From NCBI GenBank assembly GCA_012934845.2, contig WNNJ02003145.1:43334-107333 (forward strand): a stretch of DNA of 64,000 bases, written 5' to 3'. Source of the DNA: Pomphorhynchus laevis (lineage: Eukaryota > Acanthocephala > Palaeacanthocephala > Echinorhynchida > Pomphorhynchidae). Position numbers and translations under genes: made by a program. Below the pieces are notes generated by a model. That model saw nothing but the letters and a program-made list of their open reading frames with translations, made no database searches and was not told where the DNA came from. How positions within the stretch are numbered: the stretch's first letter is position 1; each line of letters begins with the position of its first letter. Below are positions 45,301-55,165 of the stretch, piece by piece.

Positions 45301-46883
45301 ATATCAATCAATAAAATATTATAAAAAATAAATTTAAAATCTTAAGCGGAAATTAATATATTAATAATTAAACTGGTATAGCAATTGTAATATTTGTAAT
45401 AATATAATTTTAATATTTTTATTAAATAAATTTGAAAAAAAATTGTAAAATAAACAAATCATTCCACTCTTAAGTGGACAATTTTAATAATACAGTAGAT
45501 AATCAGATGTCATTAATAGGAAATACGTCATTAGCATGTAGTTGGCTACCTGTTATTTGGGTTGAGGAATATTGCCCGAAATATAATAACAGAAGTTTCT
45601 CATTATGACCTTTTATCCTTATTCTAATACATCTTCTATTATTTATTAGTCAATTCATTAAAATTGACTTTTATTTTAAATTTCAATTCTAAATTTTAAC
45701 TCGATATAATTAAAAATTGTAAAAAATATTATATATTATTTTATAAAAAAATAGTATATCACTATTTTCTTTATTACTTTGCTCTCTTCACTAACTATGA
45801 ATACAAACCAATGAGTGAACAGTATATTTATAATACTATAATATTTGATTGTAAATAGTTGATAATGATCCATTATTGATTAATCATTATTGAAGCTGGA
45901 TCGAAAAATGGAAAAATTTAATTTGATATTTCCCTAACCTCTGTTAGCATCATCAGAGAATTAAGTAATTTTGAAGGTATTAACGACATGACTTAAGACA
46001 GATTAAGATAAAACAGATTTGTAGCATCTGAATTTGATCCTAAAACCTGATTTTAATTAAAAAGATCGAATCAAGATAGTATAAAGGCTAATACTGAATA
46101 ACCCTTTATATATAATGTATCTGCGATGTTTGTATCTGTAAACATCTCGAATATAAATTTATTAACAATTATTACTACCTAAAATACATAACGAATGTAT
46201 TATACAAGTCTATAGTTTCCAGAGATTGTAATTTATCACTTACAGAATAATTAAATCTTCATATAAATTATTTATAAAAAATAAAATATAAAAATATATT
46301 TATAAATATAATTATTATAATATATTATATGTATATATAATATATGTATATTATAAACTTATATAACATCCTTTTACTGCACAAAAGTACACAAAGAATA
46401 CCGAATAAATTTGATGATTAAACGTTTAATTAAACCTTAATTAATGTATAATTAATTGAGCATTAATTAATGTTTAATTAATTTAATTAAATTATATTTT
46501 CATTAGAGAAAACTATATCATTTTTTGATTTTTTAAAAGATTTAATATTTATAAATTTATCTAGAATCAGCAAGAATGAATTCAATGTTAATGGCCTTCT
46601 AGAGTTGGACAGCCACAGATCTACAGTAATCAAGACTAAAACATTTCCACTAAATCTTAAGAAACCTAACGTCAATAATCAAAAATGTTAAAAAACACTT
46701 TAAAGGAAATGAAAAAATGATTTTCTCTGCGAATATTAAATATTATAAATATTTAACAATATTAATATTATAAAATATTTAAATATTTAACGGATAACAT
46801 TGAATGTAAAACGACAATAAGACATACCTTGAAATAATTGAATTGTTGATGTTTTCATCATTCTTGTCGTTAGCTGTAGACAT
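36313..46883 (-). CDS. Divergent voltage-gated K+ channel (Kv/Shaker type), three exons
   Basis: Exons 46828-46883, 42064-42683 (donor at 42067 also possible) and 36313-36914 join in phase to 425 codons. Exon 1 encodes the leader MSTANDKND. Exon 2 gives the T1 tetramerisation domain (YPIVRINVSGTIFET, NSLLGDPYRI, FFNRDPEYFEEIL) plus S1 and S2. Exon 3 gives S3 (SPFNIIDIVSS), S4 (about 267-292), S5, the pore with selectivity filter TIGTVGYGD (about 353-361) and S6. T1 lacks the zinc HxxxxxC...CC motif of Kv2-4 types. S4 is depleted: only R, K and R remain at regular positions, with C and Q where gating arginines are expected. The S6 PVP bend reads PIF. The C-tail is short (~30 residues). Introns of 4.1 and 5.1 kb are full of repeats. 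The subfamily is not assignable. Confidence 0.9.
37260..37450. mobile_element. Fragment similar to DTR core (Kv intron 2)
   Basis: GATACTATGTGGGATMAA near 37427 and TTGATCCCGCTTCA near 37288 match words in the cores at 15380-15790 and 43250-43645. The order and spacing are partly kept. A short degraded piece. Confidence 0.4.
37655..37935. mobile_element. MITE family A copies in Kv intron 2
   Basis: ATAGTTGATAATGATCCAT, GCTGGATCAAAG and TTTCGCTCACTTCTGTTG at 37655-37770 are followed by a second similar unit (ACTGGATCAAAGAGAAGAAG, CTTCTGTTAGTATCTTCAG) to about 37910. They run into a nested palindrome with TTACAATGTAATTATAATTA repeats (37918-38150) closed by CTCCTAG/CTAGGAG. Confidence 0.65.
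38110..38140. repeat. Perfect short hairpin AAAAAGAGGCCAATTG
   Basis: AAAAAGAGGCCAAT and its complement ATTGGCCTCTTTTT are separated by only a few bases. It lies at one edge of the nested palindrome 37918-38150. Confidence 0.6.
38440..40280. repeat. Degenerate A-rich tandem repeat in Kv intron 2
   Basis: Loose repeats of the form AAACAGTAGATAAAAATAAA recur at 38440-38700 and 39480-40280. A locally cleaner unit of ~28 bp (AGAGAAACAACATACGAG with ACAGTGTAGT) is repeated about four times at 39880-39975. The plus strand is strongly purine rich. The long hydrophobic minus-strand ORFs here (38388-38792, 39753-40159) are artefacts of this T-rich strand. Confidence 0.65.
38788..38955. mobile_element. 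Small MITE with ~30-bp inverted ends
   Basis: CAGGATCCATAAAACGGATA at the left and a near-complement containing TATCCGATTACGGATCC at the right enclose ~110 bp with its own inner stem (CCCTACTCAGG...CCTGAGTA). Confidence 0.5.
41816..41868. repeat. Near-perfect 53-bp palindrome
   Basis: AAAAATTATTTTAATATTTC through GCTAGT is followed almost at once by its exact reverse complement, giving 26-bp arms with a single central base. It includes the TATTTCGCTA word of MITE family A, so it may be a collapsed copy. Confidence 0.75.
43000..43990 (+). mobile_element. DTR element, copy B (inverse orientation to copy A; Kv intron 1)
   Basis: Order: an end repeat from about 43017 with ATAGCAGTTCCTAATGATGA and TTATTTATTAGTCAATGCAT, the unique core 43250-43645 (AAATACGTAGACTCAGTTGA to TAGCTGTCAGCTCTATAAG), the foldback region to ~43830 (shorter on one side than in copy A), then the end repeat again in direct orientation (43838-43975). 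Core and layout match 14930-16035 reversed. No ORF. Confidence 0.78.
44330..45480 (+). mobile_element. Naiad-type Penelope-like element, back half (Kv intron 1)
   Basis: Encodes the RT part missing from the 30240-32520 copy: KGVPMGGNSSPIIADLLLSF (44588-44650), MFRYIDDICVFNSNNF with the catalytic YIDD pair (44715-44760), then the Penelope C-terminal segment RIATICNDIDFLL (to 45230). No GIY-YIG follows, as expected if the endonuclease belongs at the N-terminus. A segment is tandemly duplicated: ATATGGATAAAATYGAATTA ... AAAGGTGTTCCAAT at 44497-44600 recurs at 44914-45011, and the ATTAAATTAACATYA stretch at 44848 recurs at 45037. Several stops and frame changes. Confidence 0.85.
45500..45745 (+). 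mobile_element. Diverged DTR end repeat
   Basis: AATACGTCATTAGCATGTAG, CTCATTATGACC, and TTATTTATTAGTCAATTCAT with GACTTTTATTTTAAATTTCA match, in order, the end repeat of copy B starting at 42990. It is an isolated end repeat without the core. Confidence 0.6.
45850..45975. mobile_element. MITE family A fragment (Kv intron 1)
   Basis: AAATAGTTGATAATGATCCA, GAAGCTGGATCGAAAAATGG and CTAACCTCTGTTAGCATC match family A. The second arm is missing. Confidence 0.65.
46628..46745 (+). repeat. Dispersed repeat, also at 53341-53445
   Basis: GACTAAAACATTTCCACTAA ATCTTAA, then ATCAAAAATKT and GATTTTCTCTG, occur in the same order and orientation at 53341-53445. The two copies bracket the minisatellite/LINE block 47570-53005. 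Confidence 0.65.
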
Positions 46884-47570
46884 TTTTAAATTATTCAATC
46901 GAAATTGATCTTTTCCTTATTGTGAATGAGTAATTTAGTAGGAAATAGTGGTTAAAACGACTAAGAATAAACTAGGTGTTTATAAGGTCAAAGTTTTGAA
47001 AATTCTGTTTTTGCTTCAACATCAAATTACGATTACTCATCAGTAAACGAACGTTAAGCAAAAGAAATCACTGAGTCACTTAACAAAATGTTTTAAAATA
47101 GTAAAGCCAATAATGACAATTAAGAAAAAAATGACATTTTTGCATATTTTTAAACAATTCTATCTAGAATAAAGTATAGATATTAAACTACTGAACACAT
47201 TAAACACAATTCATTAAAATTATAATTCTAATATTATAAACTTCAATGATTTGGAAAATAAAACTAAGACTAGTTAAATTTAAGGTATTAATCAGTACGA
47301 TTTTGATAATCTCAAAACATTTTAGTATACGAATACCTTCAGATCAAAGAAAATTTGCTTTATGTATTTTTCAATTTTATGTTTCATATACCCTAATCAA
47401 TATACATTCATGGTATATTAATAATTTAATTAGCCTTAATAATTTAATTTATTTAATTCATTTTTTATTTATATTATCACAATTTTTTATAGTGCATTAC
47501 CAAATTAAGGCAAAACAAAAATAAATGGATCATTCTTTAATGCGTCTAATTGATAAATACGGTAAGGCGA
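46884..47570. other. Region upstream of the Kv channel
   Basis: Presumably contains the Kv promoter and 5' UTR. AT-rich; the 92-codon ORF at 47246-47524 is hydrophobic low-complexity and not convincing. No core-promoter motif can be claimed. Confidence 0.4.
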
Positions 47571-47572
47571 TC

Positions 47573-49040
47573 TTATCGATTATTATTCTAATTGATGATT
47601 AATCTTATCGATGATTAATCTTATCGATGAATAATCTTATCGATGATTAATCTTATCGATGATTAATCTTATCGATGATTAATCTTATCGATGATTAATC
47701 TTATCGATGATTAATCTTATCGATGATTAATCTTATCGATGATTAATCTTATCGATGATTAATCTTATCGATGATTAATCTTATCGATGATTAATCTTAT
47801 CGATGATTAATCTTATCGATGATTAATCTTATCGATGATTAATCTTATCGATGATTAATCTTATCGACGATTAATCTTATCGACGATTAATCTTATCGAC
47901 AATTATTCTTATCGACGATTATTCTCATCGACGATTATTCTTATCGATGATTAATCTTATCGATGATTAATCTTATCGATGATTAATCTTATCGATGATT
48001 AATCTTATCGATGATTAATCTTATCGATGATTAATCTTATCGATGATTAATCTTATCGATGATTAATCTTATCGATGATTAATCTTATCGATGATTAATC
48101 TTATCGATGATTAATCTTATCGATGATTAATCTTATCGATGATTAATCTTATCGACGATTAATCTTATCGACGATTAATCTTATCGACGATTAATCTTAT
48201 CGACGATTAATCTTATCGATGATTAATCTTATCGATGATTATTCTTATCGATGATTAATCTTATCGATGATTAATCTTATCGATGATTAATCTTATCGAT
48301 GATTAATCTTATCGATGATTAATCTTATCGATGATTAATCTTATCGACAATTATTCTTATCGGCTATTAATTTTTCTGACAATTTTTATCGATGATTAAT
48401 CTTATCGATGATTAATATTATCGATGATTATTCATATGGATGATTAATCTTATCGGTGATTAATCTTATCGACAATTATTCTTATCGGCTATTAATTTTT
48501 CTGACAATTTTTATCGATGATTAATATTATCGACGAATATTCTTATCGATAATTAATCTTATCGGTGATTAATTTTATCAATGATTATTCTTATCGTTGA
48601 TAATCTTATCGATGATTAATCTTATAAATGATAATCTTATCGATGAGTAATCTTATCAATGATTAATCTTATCGATGATTAATCCTATCAACGATTATTC
48701 TTATCGATGATTATTCATATCGATGATTAATCTTATCGATGATTAATCTTATCGGTGATTAATCTTATCGATGATTAATCTTATCGATGATTAATCTTAT
48801 CGATGATTAATCTTATCGATGATTAATCTTATCGATGATAAATCTTATCGATGATTAATCTTATCGATGATTAAACTTATCGATGATTAATCTTAACTGT
48901 GATTAATCTTATCGATGGTTAATCTTATCATTAATTAATCTTATCGACGATTATTCTTATCGATGATTATTCATATCGATGATTGATCTTATCGACGATT
49001 ATTCTTATCGATGATTCATCTTATCGACGATTGTTCTTAT
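47573..49040 (+). repeat. Minisatellite array 1, 16-bp unit TTATCGATGATTAATC
   Basis: Roughly 90 head-to-tail copies. Long runs are perfect (47605-47880, 47940-48150). The part from ~48340 on is degenerate and holds a higher-order block (CGGCTATTAATTTTTCTGAC) present twice, about 130 bp apart. Each unit holds two small palindromes, ATCGAT and GATTAATC. The same unit runs in the opposite orientation at 51900-53005. Confidence 0.97.
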
Positions 49041-49089
49041 CGTTGCACGTTGCTATATGCAGCATATCTAAAGGGTGCAAGTAATTGTG

Positions 49090-50240
49090 TAGACATGCTG
49101 AGGTAGTCAAGATATTTTCCTTTTATCTATATGTAAATCCAGCTTCCATTAATCCAGAAGTGCGAGCATTCATCTATCGGTAAGAATATTCAGTCTTTTG
49201 TCAAACTATCTGGTCAAGTTATACCTGATGTAATCCAATTCTCTGATCTTGGATATCTAGTACGAACTGATTTCAAGAGCATTTATCATCAAAATAATGT
49301 TCACGTATCAAGTTATCTTATGATGGGTATTACTCGGCGTTCTTTCCAGTCACTAACTCCGTATATATTTAGAAATATTTATTTATCATACATTACACCT
49401 TGAATCGAATACGCATATCTTCTTTCACCACCAATGAATAAACACGAGACCAACTTACTTAGCAGCATTCTGAGAAAATGATCTCTGTGTAACTGGCTTG
49501 CGAAATATGTGCCACTAAGGACGATTAAGTGTATCAAATCTTTATCCCCCGTTCATACGCAGTAGACATCTAGATGTCATTATTATCTACAAGATATTGT
49601 TCAATGGTTTCTGTGACAGTGGATTTGTCAATATGTTTCTTCTATATAATAACAACAGTGCCCGTAGTCATCCATTCAGTTATATTTGCCTCGCCTTACA
49701 CAAATATCTCAGCAATCCTTCGTTTTTCGAGCGATTACCAGCAGGAATAATCTGACATCATAGGTGTTTAAATGTTTAAATATAAAGGCATTCGGAAATA
49801 CATTGTTCATTAAATAAACTTCTCTTGTTAATAGACAGAAATTTAATTTGAATGTATATGCGTAATGCATTGTAACTCGAATAAGCCTATTCTATTTTAC
49901 GACCAAGGGCTAAACACGAAATCAACTTACTTGATAGCATTATAAGAATATGATCTCTATGTGTAACTGGTTTGCGAAATATGTGATACCAAGTATGATT
50001 AAGTGTACCCAATCTTCATCCTCCGTCCATACGCTTTAGAGCAATTAGTCCATAGTTTCCGAGCAATTACTGAGTGATAATCTACTATCAAATAAGTTGG
50101 AATGTTCAAATATAAAGGCATTCAGGTATTTTATTGTTCATTTCCTGAACTCGTCTCGTTGGTGGGTAGCACTTAATTTGATGTCATATGCTCAGATCCT
50201 TAACCGAACTGTGTAATGCAATACGATACAACCAGGGCAC
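49090..50240 (+). mobile_element. Heavily decayed LINE C-terminal debris, internally duplicated
   Basis: Short readable pieces such as YPPFIRSRHLDVIIIYKILF and FFERLPAG resemble the end of a LINE ORF2. A ~130-bp stretch at 49438-49568 (AACTTACTTAGCAGCATT, GCGAAATATGTG) recurs at 49913-50043, with further similarity downstream of each. No intact frame. The family is uncertain. Confidence 0.5.
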
Positions 50241-50689
50241 AACTGTCTACCAATATCAATAATCCTTTAATTCTTAAGCGATTTAATATTTATTTATTGT
50301 TATGTGAACCAATGTCCAGTTATATGAGCATTTGCTCTCTTACTATGTTCTGAAAATAATATAATATTATATATTGTTTATTAATGTATAAAGTAATATA
50401 TATTAATATACTGGTTAAAAATTGTCTCGGCTATAATAAATACAAGATAAAGATATAAAATAATATACAGAATTTTGCTAGAAACTCGATATTACAGTCG
50501 AGAGAGTTTAACTATTACTAAGCTGCAAAAATGGTTAAGCAACCTAAAAACGGTCACATAAAAACAGCAGTTCGTGATATTCTTCTTGTGACAGCGTGTG
50601 GTGATTACTGTAATAATCAGAAGTTGCATTTCTGTTTTGAACAATTTTGATTTTCCTACATTAACTTAATGTCTGTCCATCCGATATAA

Positions 50690-51885
50690 ATAGAAAGAGG
50701 AAGTTTTGGGTTACTTGCTAAGTCTCCAACCATTCTCTGCTACTGGTCCTGATGGCAAATGTCCATTTATTCTGCGTGTATTAGCTAATAAACTCGCGGG
50801 GCCGCTTTGTGATTTATTCCAAATGTCCCTAGATTCATGTACCGTTCCTAATGACTGGCGTTTAGCCACTATTGTTCCTATTCAAAAAAGGCGATAGGTG
50901 TTCCTCAAGGTACAATGTTGGGACCTCTCTTATTCACAATTTTCGTTGACTCTTTGTTGTATAAAATTAATTGTGGATGTCTTGCGTACGCTGATAATTT
51001 GAAAATATGGGCCAACATTGATTCATTAGCTTATCGTGTGAAATTTCAAATGGAAATTAATAAAATTTATGAATGAGGTTGTCAGACCGGGTTATTGAAT
51101 AACGTATCGAAATGTGCTCACATGTGCTCTGGAAGGTCTTCACTTATATCTTTATATATGTTAGGGTTACAAGAGATCGAAACAGTTGTAAATGTTCGGG
51201 ATTTGGGAATAATTTGGGATCGGACAGTAAGAACTAGAATAGACACTGATCGGAGATGTGCTGAAGCTAAGAGGAAATTTTACATTATTAAGGATGTTCT
51301 TTCGCACCTATCACCTTCACGTTTTGGCGTCTTATATAAAAATACGCCCTTGTTTAGAATACAGTATCCAAGCGAATTTTCCAATTTCCAAGGGTGATGT
51401 TAACAGTTTAGAATGTATTATACGACGTAGTAGCAAATTATGCACAAAAATTTCAAATATGAGCTACTCACAACGCCTACTCGTAGTTAATGTTAATAGT
51501 GTCTATTGCAGGTCAATGTACCTAGATATGTTAGCCATGTATTTTATAGTTAAGGGAATTCACAGGTATCTACAACACTATGTGACAACAAATAGAAGAC
51601 GGTGTCACAAAGGACACTCGTTTCATCTGATTAATTGTGAACATGGGCTAAGTAACACATCCTCACGATTATCCCACAGAGCATTATCAGCTTGGAACGG
51701 TCTTCTTTGCGAAATGGTTGCACTGCCCGTGTCTAGTTTTCGAAGGAATGCTATTAATTAATGTATCATACTGTGTATTCGTGTATCGTCTTACTTTTAA
51801 TTTATTTTATTCACTTTACCAATGATTTGTGATCGAATAAATAGCCCTGGTGAGTTATTTATAACAATTGCATTGTAATAATAAT
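50690..51885 (+). mobile_element. CR1/L2-like LINE reverse transcriptase fragment
   Basis: Contains the RT start SATGPDGKCPFILRVLANKL (50730-50790) and PNDWRLATIVPIQK. After a deletion come GVPQGTMLGPLLFTIFVDSL (50898-50957) and LAYADNLKIW with the palm motif altered (YADN). The C-terminus runs in two frames through CIIRRSSKLCTKI to SHRALSAWNGLL (51690). A 3' region without a clear poly(A) runs straight into minisatellite array 2 at ~51890. Broken by several stops and frame changes. Confidence 0.85.
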
Positions 51886-51899
51886 CATGAATAAATTTA

Positions 51900-53005
51900 A
51901 TCATCGATGCGATTAATCATCAATAAAAATAATCATAGAAAAATTAATAGCAGATATTATTAATTATCGTTAAGAACAATCGTCGACAAGATTAATCATC
52001 GATAAAAATAATCGTCAATAATATTAATCATCGATAAGAATAATCGTCGATAAAATTAATCATCGATAAGATTAATCATCGATAAGATTAATCATCGATA
52101 AGATTAATCATCGATAAGATTAATCATCGATAAGAATAATAATCGATAGGATTAGTCATCGATAAGATTAATCATCGATAAGAATAATAGTCGTTAATAT
52201 TAATCATTAATGCGATTAATCATCGATAAAAATAATCATAGAAAAATTCATAGCCGATAAGAATAATCATCGATAAGATTAATCATCGATGCGATTAATC
52301 ATCGATAAAAATAATAATAGAAAAATTAAAATAAATAGGAATAAATTTGGAATAATCGCCGAAAAGATTAATCATCGATAAGATTAACCATCGATAAGAT
52401 TAATCATAGCTAAGATTAGTCATCGATAAGATTAACCATCGATAAGATTAATCATAGCTAAGATTAGTCATCGATAAGATTAATCACCGATAAGATTAAT
52501 CATCGATAAGAGTAATCATCGAAAAGATTAATCATCGTTAAGATTAATCACCGATAAGATTAATCATCGATAAGATTAATTATCGATAAGATTAATCATA
52601 GATAAGATTAATCATCAATAAGATTAATCATCGATAAGATTAATCATCGATAAGATCAATCATCGATATGAATAATCATCGATAAGAATAATCGTCGATA
52701 AGATTAATTAATGATAAGATTAATCATCGATAAGTTTAATCATCGATTAGATTAATCATCGATAAGATTAATCATCGATAAGATTAATCACCGATAAGAT
52801 TAATCATCGATAAGATTTATCATCGATTTGAATAATCATCGATAAGAATAATCGTTGATAAGATTAATCATCGATAAGATTAACCATCGATAAGATTAAT
52901 TATATATAAGATTAATCATCGATGAGTTTAATCATCGATAAGATTAATCATCGATAAGATTAATCATCGATAAGATTAATCATCGATAAGATTAATCATC
53001 AATAT
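51900..53005 (-). repeat. Minisatellite array 2, same 16-bp unit inverted
   Basis: About 70 copies of GATTAATCATCGATAA, the reverse complement of array 1. It is more degenerate than array 1, with the cleanest units at the outer end (52925-52990). The variant block with AGAAAAATTMATAGC, the complement of the higher-order block of array 1, occurs near its inner end (51935, 52235). This marks the two arrays as arms of one inverted structure. Confidence 0.95.
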
Positions 53006-53243
53006 AGGCAAAAGTAAATAATTAAAAAATGATCTAGACATCTAATGTGTTAATATTCCATGCAAACAACACTAAAGTGGGAAAACATGTTATTGAGGAG
53101 GGTGCGTGTGTAAAATAATTTTACATTAACATAGTTAAACAACAAACAAATGAGTTTTAACGTTTAAAAATATTTAGTATTTTATAAATTAATCTTAAAC
53201 AACCCAACAACGGCTTAATGTAAATTTTATTTCAGTGTAAGAC

Positions 53244-53331
<88 letters not shown>

Positions 53332-53849
53332 TTATTTATTGTGACTAAAACATTTCCACTAAATCTTAATAAAAGTATAGTTTATGATCAAAAATTTCAA
53401 TGAAAGTAAAAATAAAAATTGATTTTCTCTGAGTATTTACGCAAATGAAAAAATTAAAATTACCGCGTAGAAACAATATAAGAATACAGATTTTGCATGT
53501 ATATACGAACTACATCGAATAAATATATATTTTTTATTAATTTTTAAATCTAAATTTTTCATTACGCTATCATTACGTTAAAGTGGTCAATACTTTTGAA
53601 AAATGTAAAAGCGTATGTCATTGGGATATCAAACTAAAGTTTCTTGACCTAATTTTACTTTTAATCGAAATGCGTTGTCTCTGGCGTGTTGCTAGGACTG
53701 AGCTAAATGCTCAGATAGAATCTTAAATTGATATGCATATTATAAATTTTCGGGAACTTCGGCGTCGTCCACAATTGAGATGTCCCTCGCTATGAAAAAT
53801 ATTTCTGAGAATTGTAGGATAAGACCACATTGGCCTTATCGTAAAACCA
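53006..53849. other. Spacer with (AT)n microsatellite and dispersed repeat
   Basis: Holds the AT microsatellite 53245-53328 and the dispersed repeat 53341-53445. The rest shows no gene. Confidence 0.5.
53245..53328. repeat. (AT)n microsatellite
   Basis: About 40 uninterrupted AT dinucleotides followed by a short TTTA repeat. Confidence 0.97.
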
Positions 53850-55165
53850 CAAATACCTCAAAGTTATATATTCGAACGTTCAAAGCATTATCAATAAGAT
53901 GGATGAATTGAAGTTAATAGCTACATATCATCATACAAATATCATTGTCCTTAGTGAATCTTGGCTCTTTGACCTTGTCCTTTACATCTTATTATCCATA
54001 TATGGATATGATCTGGTTCGTTGTTATCGATCTGGTCGAAAAGCAGGGGTGTTGTGCTATATTGTAGTTTAGGTATTTGTATAGTGTGTTTGCAGGCGGT
54101 TAGTGATGCCAATGGGAATAATGCTTTATACCTCAAATTTTTGCATTGATAAGGTCAATTCTAAGTATGTGTTAGTGTTCTATCGTCCTTCCTTGGCAAG
54201 TAGCGATGATTTAATAGAACTTATTGCGTTCTGTGATTAACTGCGAAAATGTCTAATCTTAGGAGATATGAATATTCCCTCAACAGATTGGGACTCTTTT
54301 TCGTTTCCTAGTCGCAATGCATCGGACTAGGTTTTATTGAGTGTTCTACACAACTTCGGTCTGCATCAGCATGCACGTGAGGCAACCCGTTTCGCTAGTC
54401 AGTCGTCTGCCCAGCTAGACGTGGTCTTGTCTCGTTTATGTTTGATATTACTCACATAGATTATATTTCAGGACTGGGGATGATCGATCATTGCGTACTG
54501 TCCATTTCATTTAAATTCGCCCATAATGTAGTGTCGATCAGTCCCCTTCAGGGTAAGCCTCTGAATTTTTAGAAGGCTGATTTTGACACAATTATCAACA
54601 AATTGAATCTGGTTAGATGGTCAGATCCGTATATATGCGAAATTGACGAGCTTGGAATGCTTTTGAGAGCACACTCTATAACTTACTGATATCGCATTCC
54701 CCCGAGTTTAAAACTTAAGGAAGTTCGTCTTTGGTTCGATGGGCTTCTCCTGTATCACTTACACGCACGTGAACATGCGTGGATTTCATTTCGTTGTTGA
54801 CAACTATCTTATGAATCTTTCAAACATATTAGAAATAGATTTAGCACTCGTAAGATAGCGAAGCGTCGTCAGTTTGAGGATAAGTTGAGTTTTATGTGAG
54901 GCAAGGTTATATTCTTGTACATTCGCAAAATCACGGGCTCGAATATTTCACTAGTATCGTTGAATGATGATTCCTAAAGCAAGGCCACGTGTAATAGGTC
55001 ATGGCAAACTTATTTGTCCAGGAGTTTTCATCGATGTTTTTCTCTTAACGGACATCGTGCAGTCCTGAATCAAAAAAAGCTTAGTAGCATTCAAACGATC
55101 TAATATGTCGCTTTGTGCTGACGATGTTTTGAAACTTCCCTTTAAACTAATACCGAATACCGCTG
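53850..55165 (+). mobile_element. CR1/L2-like LINE endonuclease fragment
   Basis: Decayed APE endonuclease: NIIVLSESWLF (53940), YRSGRKAGVLCYIV, VFYRPSLASSDDL, LILGDMNIPSTDWDSF (54255-54300), FGLHQHAREATRFASQSSAQ and LDVVLS. It is followed by a linker ending VLKLPFKLIPNTAAG (55125-55165), where RT would start (compare SATGPDG at 50735). At about 55165 the sequence switches to another LINE. Numerous stops. Confidence 0.8.

Noticed and set aside
46487-46675. Minus-strand ORF considered as part of Kv
   Set aside because: It lies within Kv intron 1 and overlaps a dispersed repeat (46628-46745). Exon 1 (46828-46883) joins exon 2 in phase without it.
47640-48340. TTATCGATGA as DREF/BEAF-type or homeodomain binding-site clusters
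   Set aside because: The resemblance follows from one simple unit repeated many times; nothing else indicates a regulatory element.
47573-53005. CRISPR-like regular repeats
   Set aside because: Units are contiguous 16-mers without spacers, and the context is eukaryotic LINE debris.
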